A stretch of DNA of 64,000 nt from Tanytarsus gracilentus (GCA_038502055.1 JAXRKN010000030.1:558001-622000); one strand, 5' to 3'; numbered from the stretch's first letter, positions 22,772 through 34,055 are shown. Program-made: numbers and translations. Notes: generated by a model not told the origin, from the sequence alone.

Positions 22772-23103
22772 ATAAAATATTATAAAAAAATTTAATTAAT
22801 TTTTGTATTTAAAATTTTATATATTTCAGATTTTATTAAGTTCAACTGAACTGACTGAGGTCGAAATTAAATTTTTTTTTCGTTTGAAAAAAATTCATTA
22901 AATTTTAAATTTTTTCTTATAGCAAAGATAAAAACCTTAATCTTTTCTTTCTGTCTCTTTTTCTTATCAAATTTTAAACAAAAAGAATGATATCGATGAA
23001 AAATTTAATCAAAACGTGATCGACATTCAGTGAGTGAGGAACACAGTAAAGAAAAAAATTGAAAACTTTTGGATTTTCTTTGTGATATAAAAAAATATTG
23101 AAG
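22772..23103. other. Spacer between janA and Hsdl2
   Basis: Short AT-rich interval with a possible janA polyadenylation signal (AATAAA at about 22770) and the presumed Hsdl2 promoter and leader. No other feature seen. Confidence 0.4.
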
Positions 23104-25111
23104 ATGATTAATAATACTGGGTAAGCTTTTAAAATTAGAGGGTGGAAAAATTGCATCATTAAAATTCAGTGTTTTGAGTTAGGTCGGCCTGTCATCTGCT
23201 ACTAATTTGCCGGGACAGTCCCGGATTTTTACCGATTTTTTTTTAAAATTACACTTAAAAATTCAATAAAACTGGAATTTTTTTTATTTCTATGAAATTT
23301 CCCGGATTTTGCATGCTTTGTCTATTAGGGAATTTTTTATCTTCTGATAAATCGAAAATCAAATTTAATTTTTGAATTAATTTCTGCAATAATAATTAAG
23401 GTTTCAACCCCAACAGCAACTTTTGCACGAGCTTTCATTTTATCGCTTTTTTATCGATTGAATTACGCTCAAAATATAAAAACAAAAAAAAATCCGTTGA
23501 ACTTTGAATTGAAAGATAAAATGAAATGTGATAAAATTAACAAAAGAGTGACGCGATTAAATTGCGTCTGAGAATGTGATTAGATATTTTTTAAAATACG
23601 TTCTAATTTTTTATTGAGAGCAAATCTTATCGAAAATAATTAGGCTAAAAATATTAAATCAAGTCCGAGATATAAAAAGTTAAAAATAATTTTATTTAGA
23701 AATCTTTTGAGCTCGCACTGATTTCGGACACAAGCGAGCAGCTTAGCAGAGTTTAAGAAGTATTATTTTTAGTAAAAAAGATTATTCAGGAAATTTCATA
23801 CAATTTTTGTTGTTAAAACTGGTTCACTAAGCAGAGAGCTTTCATTTATAAATCAGTGATAAAAAAATATTTTTTAAGAACAAAAAATTTTAAGCAACAA
23901 GGACAGGATAACTACGCAGGTTTGTGTCTGATCAGGATCGAAAAAAATCGAGAGCTACCATATCGTTAAATACAAAATCCAATTAAAAATATTTTAAGCG
24001 ACAACTTTTTTTATAAAAATAATTTTTTGTATTTTTTTTCTTCGTTTTTAATTTAAATTTTTTACTTCTATAATTTCAGAAAGTTAGCAGGTCTCACAAT
24101 ATTCATAACTGGAGCCTCGCGAGGAATCGGCAAGTCAATTGCGTTGCGAGCAGCTGCTGATGGAGCGAATATTGTCCTTACCTCAAAATCAGATAAACCT
24201 CATGTATGTGAGAAATTTAATTCAATTTTTTTCTATATTTAAAATCATCTCAAATTCATAGCTTCAAGGCAATCTCTACTCAACAGCGGATGAAATAGAG
24301 TCGGCTGGCGGTAAAGCTCTTCCGTGCGTTGTCGACGTTCGTCGCGAGAATCATGTCAAGTCGGCAGTTCAAAAAGCGGTCGATACATTCGGCGGAATTG
24401 ATATTGTCATTAACAACGCTTCGGCAATCAGTTTATCAGGAATTACCATGAATGATATCAAACTCGATCTTTTGCAGGAGATTAAGTGAGTTTTGAGATT
24501 TTCTTAGAAAATAATTAAATTTAAATATTTTTTTAGCTATCGTGGAACATTTTTGGTGTCGAAAGAATGTTTTCCACATCTTAAAAGATCTTCACACGCT
24601 CACATTCTCAATATCGCACCACCGATTTGCATGCATCCTAAGTGGTTCAGAAATCACGTCGCTTACAGTTTTGTGAAGGTATGAAAATAATTTTAGAATC
24701 ACAAAAACATTAATAAAATAATTTTAAATCCAGCATGGAATGTCGATTTGCGCTTACGGCATGGCAGCGGAGTTCAAAAAATTTGATATCGGTGTGAACG
24801 CTCTCTGGCCTCAAATGGCAGTTTTCACATCAGCCGTCGAAGCAATTACAGGAACTGAAAGCTTCAATTACTCGAGAAAACCTCAGATTATGGGTGACGC
24901 TGCTTACGCGATTTTAATAAGAAATCCTCGACATTGCACTGGAAATTTTTATCTCGACGAAAAACTTTTAAACGCAGTCGGAGTCACAGACCTAACTTCA
25001 TACGCATGCAATCCCGCTTATGCTGATAAACTTGTGACATTAGAAAAGTGGATCGAAGGAGTTGCGAGCAAGAAAACAAACAATTTTGATGAGTTGCTTA
25101 AAAATCTGTGA
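23104..25111 (+). CDS. Hsdl2: Hydroxysteroid dehydrogenase-like protein 2, SDR domain only
   Basis: Exons 23104-23120, 24080-24203, 24262-24485, 24537-24678 and 24734-25111 give 294 residues. A short-chain dehydrogenase with the NAD(P)-binding TGASRGIG at residues 16-23, the NNAS motif, and YSFVK with catalytic Tyr and Lys. Block order matches HSDL2 of peroxisomes and mitochondria (GGIDIVINNASAISL, AAEFKKFDIGVNALWP). The HSDL2 segment NISPP reads NIAPP here. The protein ends where HSDL2 normally continues into an SCP2 sterol-carrier domain; no SCP2 exon was found before the next gene. The donor CAT|GTATGT for exon 2 was selected because the nearby alternative creates a stop. Intron 1 is almost 1 kb and contains TCCCGG-type repeat debris at about 23200-23320. 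Confidence 0.88.
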
Positions 25112-25365
25112 TAAAATTTTTAATTTTTAAGGAATTTATGTGCGAATTATTTTTAAGTTTAAGAATCTTGGATGAAATTTTTAATTTCTTTTGTAAAGGA
25201 GAAAAATAAAAAATATTTTTTTGCTGTGCATTAAAAATTTATTTGTGGATTGACAATTTTTTACATTTTGTCTTGGGTTTTTACCCCTTGAATATTTTAT
25301 TTTTTGATTATTTAGACATTAAAAGCAATTTTCATCATTGAATTTCAACTTTGTCGTTTTATAAT

Positions 25366-27320
25366 TTAATTAACGCCGTAAATCCACCTTCTACTTCCAA
25401 AATGCCTCATGATCATCATCCCACAGCAATAGGTGTACAAAACCTCTCCCAAGAATGCCAAAAATCCCGCCAAAAGTCCAACGAATAAAATGTAAAACAT
25501 TTGAGCCATGTCGCCGAGTTCGAGGTAGAATTTTTCCTCCTCAATGCTTTGAATCTCGTGAGTGTAAGAAAATTCTTGTGACAGTAGAAAATTCCAGTGT
25601 TGATGCAGTCCTGTTGAGAAGCTCCAGTCCATCTGCTCCTGCCACTTGGCCTCAAATGGATTGCAGTAAGATAAATCGTAGAACCTGTAGTATGGATGAA
25701 TCACTTCCGGGATCTGATAGTAAGAGTCGGCAAAGTCTTCAAAAATTAGATAAAAATATTTCTTGCTGAATTCTCCGCAGCCAATGATGTGAGCAACATT
25801 TTCTTGTCTCATCCTCGCGTAGTTCCATTTTTGAGCGTCTTCGTCGGCTGTAAAAAATTTCTTGTAGATTTCTGGGTAGCTGAGTGCGATTATTTCTCGG
25901 AAATAAATAGGATTTATTGCCACCTTAAAGTTGACCTTAGAAAACTCTTCGACTGTCTTCAATCGATGCTCAACGAGTGGTGTGGTCATAAATGACGTCA
26001 TCTCGCCTTGATACAGACAACTCAAAATCATCGTAACGAACATGTAGATCTGAAGAATTATCACCAAAATTCGTTTGCCGGTATGAAAAGTCACCGATTG
26101 CCCGATGAAGAACACTAGAATGCCAAAAACGAAGTAAAATGCTGAGTCGTCGGCTCCGTGATCCTTAAAAATTTATTTAATTAAAAATTTTAATATGAAA
26201 ATAAATTAAATCAACCCTGTAAAGTCGCCAGATGAAAGCAGTGCTCAAGACGGTCATGATGAATGTCAACCAAATCCTCCATTCGAACGGCTCAATCAGC
26301 ATCATCTGAAGGAGTGAAAGTTTTTCGGGTCTTGGCGGATAAACGCAAGCGAAAACACTTTCATAGCTCAATATTTGTCCGTTTTCCTTTCCCGGTCTAG
26401 ATCGAAGTAAGTGAACGTCCAGTTGTCTCTTACTAATTGCGGTGCTCAATTCGACTGAATATTTTGGGTAATCGTGAACTTCGTAGCTGGCGTTCATGAC
26501 GCTCTTGAGGGCATCGAGAAAGTAAAGAAAAAACGCTTTGAATTCTCCATCGTCATTGACCCGAATTTCAGCCTCTTCATAAACTCCAACTTTAAATTTG
26601 TGTCCATTTAAATCTGCTAGTCTGTTCGGAAAAGTCTTTCGAGCGGGTGTAGTTGCACGCTTGAATCTTTTAACGTTACTCGATTGAGTGAAAACATTGA
26701 ACCACTCGATAGCCATGCTGACATTGTCATTGACATAAACTGCAGTCGTGTCCAATGCTCCAAACTCAGTGAAGCTACGAAGAATTTTATCAATCGTGTT
26801 GCGATCATTTTTACTGGTGACGATGATAATCTTCGACAGGTGGTCGATGACTGCATGTTTTGCATTGGGTGCCAGAACCCAGTTTGCGGCGTCAACCTTA
26901 ATTTAGTTGTAATTTAATATTTAATATTTAAAATCTAATTTTTATAATTTAAGATTTAATATTCAAAATTTAAAATTTATCTTAATTTAATTTTACCCTT
27001 CGAACATTGTCCGTCACCAAAATCACTAATGAAACCTTCATCGGAGTCAAAGGAATTTCTTTCTTGTTGAAGTCCATCACAACCACCGACACATTCTCAG
27101 GCATGCACTGTCCGATATCGTTGAAAAATTTTTCCGGTAAATCCGAGTGAAATTTTACAATCGCGATTGTTTTCACATTTTTTTCAAAATCAAGAAAATC
27201 CTTGGCGAGAGGACAAACAAATTCGACGAGCCTTGAAGCTTTTTCTAGCTCAAAATTGAAGCTGGTTGTTAGGTAAGCGACAATTGAAAGAATTAAGAGA
27301 GCGAAGCAACATTTAGCCAT
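25366..27320 (-). CDS. Divergent ionotropic receptor (IR) chemoreceptor
   Basis: Exons 26997-27320, 26216-26896 and 25366-26163 (phase 0) give 600 residues. A signal peptide (MAKCCFALLILSIVAYL) precedes an N-terminal domain without an ATD fold I can recognise, then the S1 half of the ligand-binding region (FKVGVYEEAEIRV), TM1 (WLTFIMTVLSTAFIWRLY), a pore stretch (FVFGILVFFIGQSV), TM2 (VIILQIYMFVTMILSCLYQG) with EMTSFMTTP corresponding to the glutamate-receptor SYTANLTSxLT region, the S2 half, and the last TM (FVGLLAGFLAFLGEVL). IRs are insect chemosensory, thermal or humidity cation channels; poor conservation suggests a divergent, probably gustatory clade. An upstream mini-exon (ATG at 27555, spliced to a site near 27387) would keep frame and add about 28 residues ahead of the signal peptide; I consider this less likely. 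Confidence 0.88.
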
Positions 27321-27700
27321 GTTAAAGGCTTTGCTGTCGACTCCCAACTGAAGTAAAATTGAGTCAGGTGTCTGATTGAGCTGCAAGAGTTCTCTGCAAT
27401 TAAATTTTTTACCTCTACAAAGTTTAAAAAAATACAAAGCGGTTTATTGATTTTTTTAGAAGAGAAATTTTAAATCGTTGATTTTCAACCATTAATTAAA
27501 CACCTGGCGGGATTTAAAGGATTGAGGAGAAAATTTACCTTGAACTCGACGGCATGGTTGAAATTTTTTACATTTTGATGACTCATGGTATTTTTCTATA
27601 TTCAGATAATTATTTTTATTTCATGTCTCGAAGGATTTTAAAATAAATTTGGATTAAAAAATTTAAAAAAAATCATTAAAAATGCATTGATAAAAATTCG

Positions 27701-27989
27701 TCGTGCATTTTTAGAAAAGTTATTTTATTAATTTTTCATCCTTTAAAAATCGTGTCGAGTGCTAAAAAACCAGTGAAATTTTTCCACATCACTTGAACAT
27801 CGGAAAGCATTTAAAGTTTACATTAAATTCATAAAAATTATAGCCATAAATTAGATTTTTTTAAAAAAATGGCAACAATCAACCAGCAAAGACAGAGAGT
27901 GGAGCAAGAAGTGACGCAACTAGTGGATAATCTTGATCGAACGCATATGCGAAAGTTGCAGGTAAAATAATTACTTAATTTAATTTAAA
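27701..27989. repeat. Duplicated FAM136A promoter/exon-1 block, copy 1
   Basis: 289 bp that match 29953-30240 with only a one-base difference in a T run. The block covers leader sequence, the complete first coding exon and the first 28 bases of the intron. Sequence diverges abruptly on both sides, so the breakpoints are sharp and the event is recent or has been homogenised. Confidence 0.95.
27869..27961 (+). pseudogene. Orphan extra copy of FAM136A exon 1
   Basis: A 93-bp open exon beginning ATGGCAACAATC and ending TTGCAG before a good donor (GTAAAA), identical to the functional exon 1 at 30120-30212. No exon 2 or 3 copy follows. It could be dead, could act as an alternative first exon splicing over 2.3 kb to exon 2 at 30285 (same protein), or could splice to the acceptor at 28821-28822 ahead of the four-TM gene. 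In that last case the frame reads nine codons to a stop (VSQKWDSS) across the four-TM start codon. Which of these happens cannot be read from DNA. Confidence 0.7.
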
Positions 27990-28833
27990 AAAATTTAAAT
28001 TGTTATGAATTTTTTTTCGAAAATTATGAAAATTTAATTTTTTTATTTTTAATATTAAAAAAATTAATTTATTTATTTTTATTTCAAATAATATTTTTTT
28101 ATCATAAAACACACAGAAAAATCAACCCAACACTTTATGTTTTCTCCACACCAATAAACAATCGGCAATCAATTATCAGTTCAGCGATAATGAGAGAAAA
28201 AAAAATATTTAGTAGCCGGAATTTTAGTTGTGTGTTTGCCGTCTAGCTATTAAGTAACAATTAAAAAATAGCCAAAAAATTAAAAGGTAGAATTATAAAA
28301 ATTTAATTGAGTTTAAAATTAAAATTTGTCTTAATATCAAATAAAATCAAAGTCAAAAATTCTTTGAAATTTGAGACAAAAAAAATTTTATTCTCAGAAT
28401 TATTAAATTCGCTCGATAAGATAAGAAAACCAATTGAAGCTTATTTTGATTGGAAAATATTTCGATTTTATTAGTAGGTTGTAAATTAAACGTGAATCAG
28501 AGATGGTGAATTACATTGTAATCGAATAAAAATTTAATTTAATTATTAACATTTTCATACAAAATTCATGTAATGTCCCAAAAATTAAATTAAATTCCAT
28601 GTAATTTTTTTTATTTTTTTGTACTTGTCCATCTCTGACGTGAATTTAGTTTATCAGTTCGATTAAAAAAAGTAGTTCCTTGTATACCTTCTGAAAAGCG
28701 AAAAAAAACCTAATTTAATGTGAGAATTCCAATTTAAACCCATTAAAGAGTGAAATTATTAAAATGCTGTTTTTTTAAAAGCTAATTTATTAAAATTTAA
28801 AATTAATAATTGATTTTTTTAGGTTTCACAAAA
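27990..28833. other. Region upstream of the four-TM gene, with MITE
   Basis: Holds a likely leader/promoter (around 28110-28260, less AT-rich, with TCAGTTC strings), one complete family 1 MITE (28498-28637) and a 3' splice acceptor (TTTTTTTAG, ending 28822) 11 bases before the four-TM start codon, showing that a 5' non-coding exon exists upstream. Confidence 0.5.
28498..28637. mobile_element. hAT-like MITE, family 1, with perfect target duplication
   Basis: 140 bp; ends CAGAGATGGTGAATTACA and TTGTCCATCTCTG. The 8 bp ACGTGAAT occur immediately before (28490-28497) and after (28638-28645). An 8-bp duplication with a CAGAG terminus is characteristic of hAT superfamily transposons; the element has no reading frame and must be mobilised in trans. 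Confidence 0.9.
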
Positions 28834-29573
28834 ATGGGATTCTTCCTGACAGTCAAGGAACTGTTTACAGTTAAACAATTTCTATTTTTCTTAAATCTCG
28901 AAACTGGAGGATATTTTACAAATAGGTAGACTAAAAATTTTTAATTTTATAAAGACAAAATTGGCCAAAATGTCAAAAAATTTCCTGGCATTTTTGTCTT
29001 TACACATATTTTTTTTAATTCATTATTTTTCAATTTTCAGCTACAATCTCTTTTTATCCGTTTTTGTTCTTTTATCATCGATTTTCCTGCCATCTCTTGT
29101 CATCAACGCTGCAGGTAAATTAAAAACCTTAATTTAAATTTTTTTAAATAAATTTCTAATTATTTTTTAGGCTTAATTTTCTACATAATTGCACTTTTCA
29201 TTTATGTTGGACTGGCAGTCACGAGCTTGTACGCTCTCAAAGGGATGGAAGATGTAAGTTAATAAAATTGACTGTAAAAGTGAATTTAAAAAATTAATTT
29301 AATTTAACAAAATTTCTAAATTTCATTCTGAAAATTTTTTTATTCTTTAATTTTTTAAATATTCCAATTTTTAAGGGCAACCGATTTAAAAAGTCATTAG
29401 GATTTGCGGCCACCGTCGTTTGGCTGATTATTCTCATCACTGGATTTTTTCTGACTTGCTTTACAATCAACAGCATTCAAACAATTGGAACAATTCTTTT
29501 TCTTTTTGTCCTTTCTTTAATTCACTTGTATCTCTTAGTTAATATGATTTTTATGTACAGATATAGTGGTTAA
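28834..29573 (+). CDS. Small four-TM protein, divergent member of the 2-1-0 intron family
   Basis: Exons 28834-28925, 29041-29114, 29171-29253 and 29376-29573 give 148 residues with intron phases 2-1-0, the same as four other four-TM genes here. Segments: MGFFLTVKELFTVKQ (cytosolic start), LFLSVFVLLSSIFLPSLV, LIFYIIALFIYVGLAVTSLY, VVWLIILITGFFLTCF and ILFLFVLSLIHLYLLVNMIF, ending in MYRYSG. Unlike the others it lacks the Cys-rich start and the YSLKC-EE end. Kinship therefore rests on topology, size and intron phase. It sits between the two copies of the FAM136A promoter-exon block. Function unknown. Confidence 0.75.
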
Positions 29574-29952
29574 TAAAGATTAAATCGATGATTTACTTAA
29601 ATTTTAATAGTTTTAAATTGCATTTTAAAAGTTTGCCTAAATTTAATTAATAAAATTATTTTGGAACATTTAGAAAACTTTATAATGTGCCTCTAAAATT
29701 TTAAATTTTTTATCTAGTTTTGAAGTTTAGTTTTTTTTATAAATTTATGATGAAAACGTTCATTTTGACACGATTCGATTGAGAAACATAAATTTTACAT
29801 CAAAGATTTTAAATAAAATTTTACTATGAAATAAAAAAAAATAAAAAATAAATAACCGCCAAAAAAAATTCAAACCGGCATTTATGACGTCATCAAAATT
29901 GGAGAGAAAAATTGAAGCGAAAAATTCTCATTGAGATAAACAAAAAAATTCC
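29574..29952. other. 3' flank of four-TM gene
   Basis: AT-rich, no gene seen. It ends at the sharp start of the second FAM136A block (29953). Confidence 0.4.
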
Positions 29953-30240
29953 TCGTGCATTTTTAGAAAAGTTATTTTATTAATTTTTCATCCTTTAAAA
30001 ATCGTGTCGAGTGCTAAAAAACCAGTGAAATTTTTCCACATCACTTGAACATCGGAAAGCATTTAAAGTTTACATTAAATTCATAAAAATTATAGCCATA
30101 AATTAGATTTTTTAAAAAAATGGCAACAATCAACCAGCAAAGACAGAGAGTGGAGCAAGAAGTGACGCAACTAGTGGATAATCTTGATCGAACGCATATG
30201 CGAAAGTTGCAGGTAAAATAATTACTTAATTTAATTTAAA
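29953..30240. repeat. Duplicated FAM136A promoter/exon-1 block, copy 2 (functional)
   Basis: 288 bp, the partner of 27701-27989. This copy is followed at 30285 by FAM136A exon 2, so it is the one attached to the complete gene. Confidence 0.95.
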
Positions 30241-30694
30241 TAATTTTTTTAAAAATTCCGAAATTTTAAATAATTTATTTTTAGGCTTCAATGCACGAGT
30301 GCGCATCAAAATGTTGCCTTGACACGGAATCTTCAATGGAATCTGTTCAGCAGTGTGTTGAGAGATGCTCGAAGCCGGTCAACAAGGCTCAAAGGTAAAA
30401 CTTAATTTAGATTTAAACTTGAGATTTAATTAAATTAAATCTTTTTTTAGATATGTTCAAACCGAGCTCGAACGTCTTCAAAATCGTCTTCAACGCTGCG
30501 TGATGGACTGCAATGACTCAATTAAAGATAAAATTCCGCCAAATCCAAACGAAGAGCAAATCTCAAAGTACACAGCTGAGTTTGAGCGTTGTGCAATCAA
30601 GTGCGTCGACAACAGCATGGACACTCTTCCGAACTTATTTAAAACAATGAAATCCGTACTGTCTAAAGGACCGAGTGCAATTCCGGATGTTTAA
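30120..30694 (+). CDS. FAM136A: FAM136A-like mitochondrial intermembrane protein
   Basis: Exons 30120-30212, 30285-30394 and 30451-30694 give 148 residues. The family (DUF842) has paired CxxxC motifs: CASKC, CVERC, CVMDC and CAIKC are all present, with spacing suited to disulfide-linked helices in the intermembrane space. Its role in that compartment is poorly defined; it has been linked to proteostasis and, in humans, to an inner-ear disorder. Exon 1 (MATINQQRQRVEQEVTQLV) is duplicated 2.25 kb upstream. BCKDHB follows 204 bp downstream on the same strand. Confidence 0.93.
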
Positions 30695-30898
30695 ATTAAA
30701 AAAATCTGAGATTAAAAAGTTTAGTCATGAAATTAAATAAAAAAAAGTTTCACATTCAAAATGACTCGATCATAAATTTTTTAAAAAAATAAGAAGCGAA
30801 AACTTTTCTGCATCATTTCACTGATAACACTCACATTCACACTTTATTGAGTCCCGTGTCGAAATCTTCGAGTAGTTTTTAATTTTCAACCATCAAAA

Positions 30899-32630
30899 AT
30901 GAGCTTCCTCGTCACTTTTAGTCCCCTCAAACGAATCCTCACCGCATCAGCAACTCGACAACTTCAAAATTCTCGAAATGTGTCTCACTTTACATACCAA
31001 CCCGATGACAAGGCACCGATCGAGGGTGAAAAGCAAAAAATGAACATGTTCACGGCGATAAATAATGCAATGGACATGGCACTCGCTAAAGACGAGTCAA
31101 CCCTCTTATTTGGTGAAGATGTCGCGTTCGGTGGTGTCTTTAGGTGCTCGTTAAATCTTAAAAATAAATATGGCGGCGATCGAGTCTTTAACACTCCTCT
31201 TTGCGAGCAAGGTATCGCTGGATTTGCGATTGGTGTCGCGGCAGTTGGAGCGAAGGCAATCGCCGAAATTCAATTTGCTGACTACATTTTTCCGGCATTC
31301 GATCAAATTGTGAATGAGGCGGCGAAATATCGATATAGAAGTGGAAATTTGTTCGACTGTGAGTTAAATTTTAAGTCAGATAAATTATTTTATGATAATT
31401 AATTTTTAGGTGGTTCTCTCACAATTCGATCGCCATGTGGCGCTGTGGGTCATGGAGCTTTATATCATTCACAATCACCTGAAGCTTATTTCGCTCACAC
31501 GCCCGGCGTTAAAATTTGTGTTCCTCGCGGACCAAACAAAGCTAAAGGACTGCTTCTAGCTTGCATCAATGATAAAAATCCTTGCTTGATTCTGGAGCCA
31601 AAAACACTTTATCGATCCGCTATTGAGGACGTTCCGACTGGATATTTTGAGTGTCCATTAGGCAGGGCTGATGTGTTGAGGCATGGAGGTGATGTGACAT
31701 TGATTGGATGGGGAACTCAAGTGCATGTGTTGAGGGAAGTCGCTGAGTATGCGAAGAAGAAGTTGAATGTGAATTGTGAAGTTATTGACTTGGTTTCAAT
31801 TCAACCATGGGATGCTGATACTGTTTGTAGTGTGAGTTTTGAAATTGACATAAAAAGCGTGATAAAAATAATTCCTGGATTTAAAAAATTGATCAATAAT
31901 TTCACAAAATTTCCTGGATTTTAAAAAATGTTTTTGGATTTTTGAAATTTTAAGGCTGTTTAGAAAAAAAATAATTTATTTTCGTAAATAATCTTACGGT
32001 TCTGAATTTTTCCAAAATTTGTAATTTACTGGATTTTAAATTTTTTCCTGGATTTAAAAATATTTTAAATTTTCAAAATTTTGTGATTGTTGAGCTAAAA
32101 TTAATTTATTTTTGTGATTAATTTTATAGTCCTGAATTTTTCCAAAATTTGTAATTTACTGGATTTAAAAAACTATTCCTGGATTTAAAAAATCGTTTAG
32201 ATTTTCACGTTTTACAACTGTTTAGAAAAATAGTTAGTTTATTTTGTGATTAATTTAGCAGTCCTGAATTTTTACGAAATTTACAATTTCCTGGATTTAA
32301 AAAATTATTCCTGGATTTTTATTTTGAAAGCTATTTAACGATTTTTTTAAAAACCTTACACTAATAAGAAAAATTGATTGAAAATATTTTAAAATTTTTT
32401 AGTCCGTCAAAAAGACCGGTCGAGTTCTGATCGCTCACGAAGCTCCGATAACGAATGGATTTGGAGCTGAAATTGCGGCCACCATCCAGGAAGAATGTTT
32501 TCTTCATCTCGAAGCTCCAATTAAGCGCGTCTGTGGATGGGACACACCATTTCCTCATGTCTTCGAACCTTTCTATCTGCCTGATAAATATCGATGCTTG
32601 GAGGCGATTAAGAAATTGATGGATTATTGA
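30899..32630 (+). CDS. BCKDHB: Branched-chain 2-oxoacid dehydrogenase E1 beta subunit
   Basis: Exons 30899-31358, 31410-31831 and 32403-32630 give 369 residues. The mitochondrial E1 alpha2-beta2 enzyme decarboxylates the oxoacids of Leu, Ile and Val with thiamine diphosphate. The N-terminus is basic and hydroxyl-rich, fitting a transit peptide. Conserved blocks are LLFGEDVAFGGVFRCSLNL, FNTPLCEQGIAGFAIGVA, AEIQFADYIFPAFDQIVNEA, TIRSPCGAVGHGALYHSQSP and, at the end, RVCGWDTPFPHVFEPFYLPD. FGGVFRC distinguishes it from pyruvate dehydrogenase beta. Intron 2 (31832-32402) is a tandem repeat. A polyadenylation signal lies at about 32699. Confidence 0.96.
31872..32320. repeat. Tandem repeat of about 131 bp in BCKDHB intron 2
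   Basis: Units share TTCCTGGATTTAAAAA, then GTGATTAATTT..TAGTCCTGAA and TTTTTCCAAAATTTGTAAT. Starts fall near 31912, 32046, 32177 and 32309, a period of about 131 bp, with roughly three diverged copies filling most of the intron. Confidence 0.8.
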
Positions 32631-34055
32631 AGTGTTGAAAAAATCACTGCTGAAACTTGTTGCATTTATTAAATTTATGTTTGTAGAATAAGAAATTTAA
32701 ATAAAAGTTTATTGATGGAAATTTTAAAACTCTCCGAAAAAAACGCTTTTTTATTTAAAATTGAAAATCATTGTGGACTTTTGTCGATTTCCCCCTCTTG
32801 CCCATCCAACAATGTTTATATTTTTCTATATTTACAAAAATTTCAAGTCGAATCTTCAATTTTTTTCTAAATTTTCGCGTTTCTCGATTGAATTTCGCCT
32901 CAAAAGTTATCTCGTGAAAATTGCCGACAAATGTAAAATCGAATTATCGTGATTTAAGTTTAAGAAACCATAAGAAAAGCTCGATGGAACGATGAGAGAT
33001 TCTCGATTAGTCTCGTGAAAACTAAAAATAATAAAAACTATCGCGAAAATCATCTGCGGAGTGAAATAAAATAATTAAACGTCGTCGAGTTAGTTGAGTC
33101 GCCTCGACATTCGAACTCTCTTCGAAAAAATTGTCGTCAGAATTATTTCACGTCTCTGGAACATCGGACATAGTTCGTGGAATCGTCCGGCAAAAGGAGC
33201 AAAATTTAAAATTCAAGTCGCAATAATTTCATTGACCGAGTTGAAAGTGAGAAAAAAATCGAAATCAGAGCAGGAAATTAAAAGATTTTAAAGAACACAA
33301 AGAAATTTTTTTAAATCTGACGAAAGTTTCTTAGAAACTGCGTAGGAAATCGTTTGTGTGAAAAAGAGTGATGTAAACAAAAAATAAAAAGGAAGTAAAA
33401 AAATTGAGTTTATATAAAAAAATTTTGCATATAAAAAAAGTTAAAAAATCTTAAAGTGATTGATAAAAAATTCAGGAGGATTTTTTTAAAATTTTCTTTG
33501 AAATAAAAAGAGAAATAAATTTATTTAAAAAAATTATAAAATTTAATTAATCTCAAAAAATTAATTAAAATCAGAACGATAAATAAAAATCAGCAGGTGA
33601 CGAATTAAAAGTTTATTAAACTGAACTTTAAATACAAACAAAATAATTTGCTGACTAAAGTGAAAATTGTGTTTATACAAAACGAGTTCATGTAAACTTT
33701 GAAATAAACAAAACAAAAAATAATTAAAAAAAATTAGCTGAAAAGTTAATTTTACAAAAAAAAATAATTTTATAAAAAATAAATCCACAAAAATATATTA
33801 AAAAAAAATTAATCCAAAAAAAATTATAAAAAAAAATAAATTCACAAAAAATTGCAAAAAAAATCCACAAAAAAAAAATTAAAAATAAATTCACATAAAA
33901 TTATAAAAAAAAATAAATTTACAAAAAAATAAAATATAAAAAATTCACAAAAAAATTAGTTTTCAAAAAAGTGACATTAAAAATCCAAAACCGACCATTT
34001 TCGGTCACAATCTCGCAACCATAAAATGAACATTTAAAAACATTTAGTTAAAAAA
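32631..34055. other. BCKDHB 3' flank and insulin receptor leader region
   Basis: Around 32950-33330 the sequence is less AT-rich (TCTCGATTAGTCTCGTG, GTCGTCGAGTTAGTTGAG) and probably holds the insulin receptor promoter and start of its 5' UTR. From 33440 to 33960 it becomes extremely A-rich, with repeated short AAATTCACAAAAAA units, low in structure and with no coding content. If transcribed, it would form a long unstructured A-rich leader before the ATG at 34056. Confidence 0.5.

Noticed and set aside
25455..25995. Plus-strand frames opposite the ionotropic receptor
   Set aside because: Shadow frames; the minus strand encodes the receptor with TM segments and clean splice junctions.
33561..33788. 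Minus-strand hydrophobic frame of 75 codons
   Set aside because: It lies in the A-rich tract before InR; the Phe/Leu-rich translation is a product of base composition.
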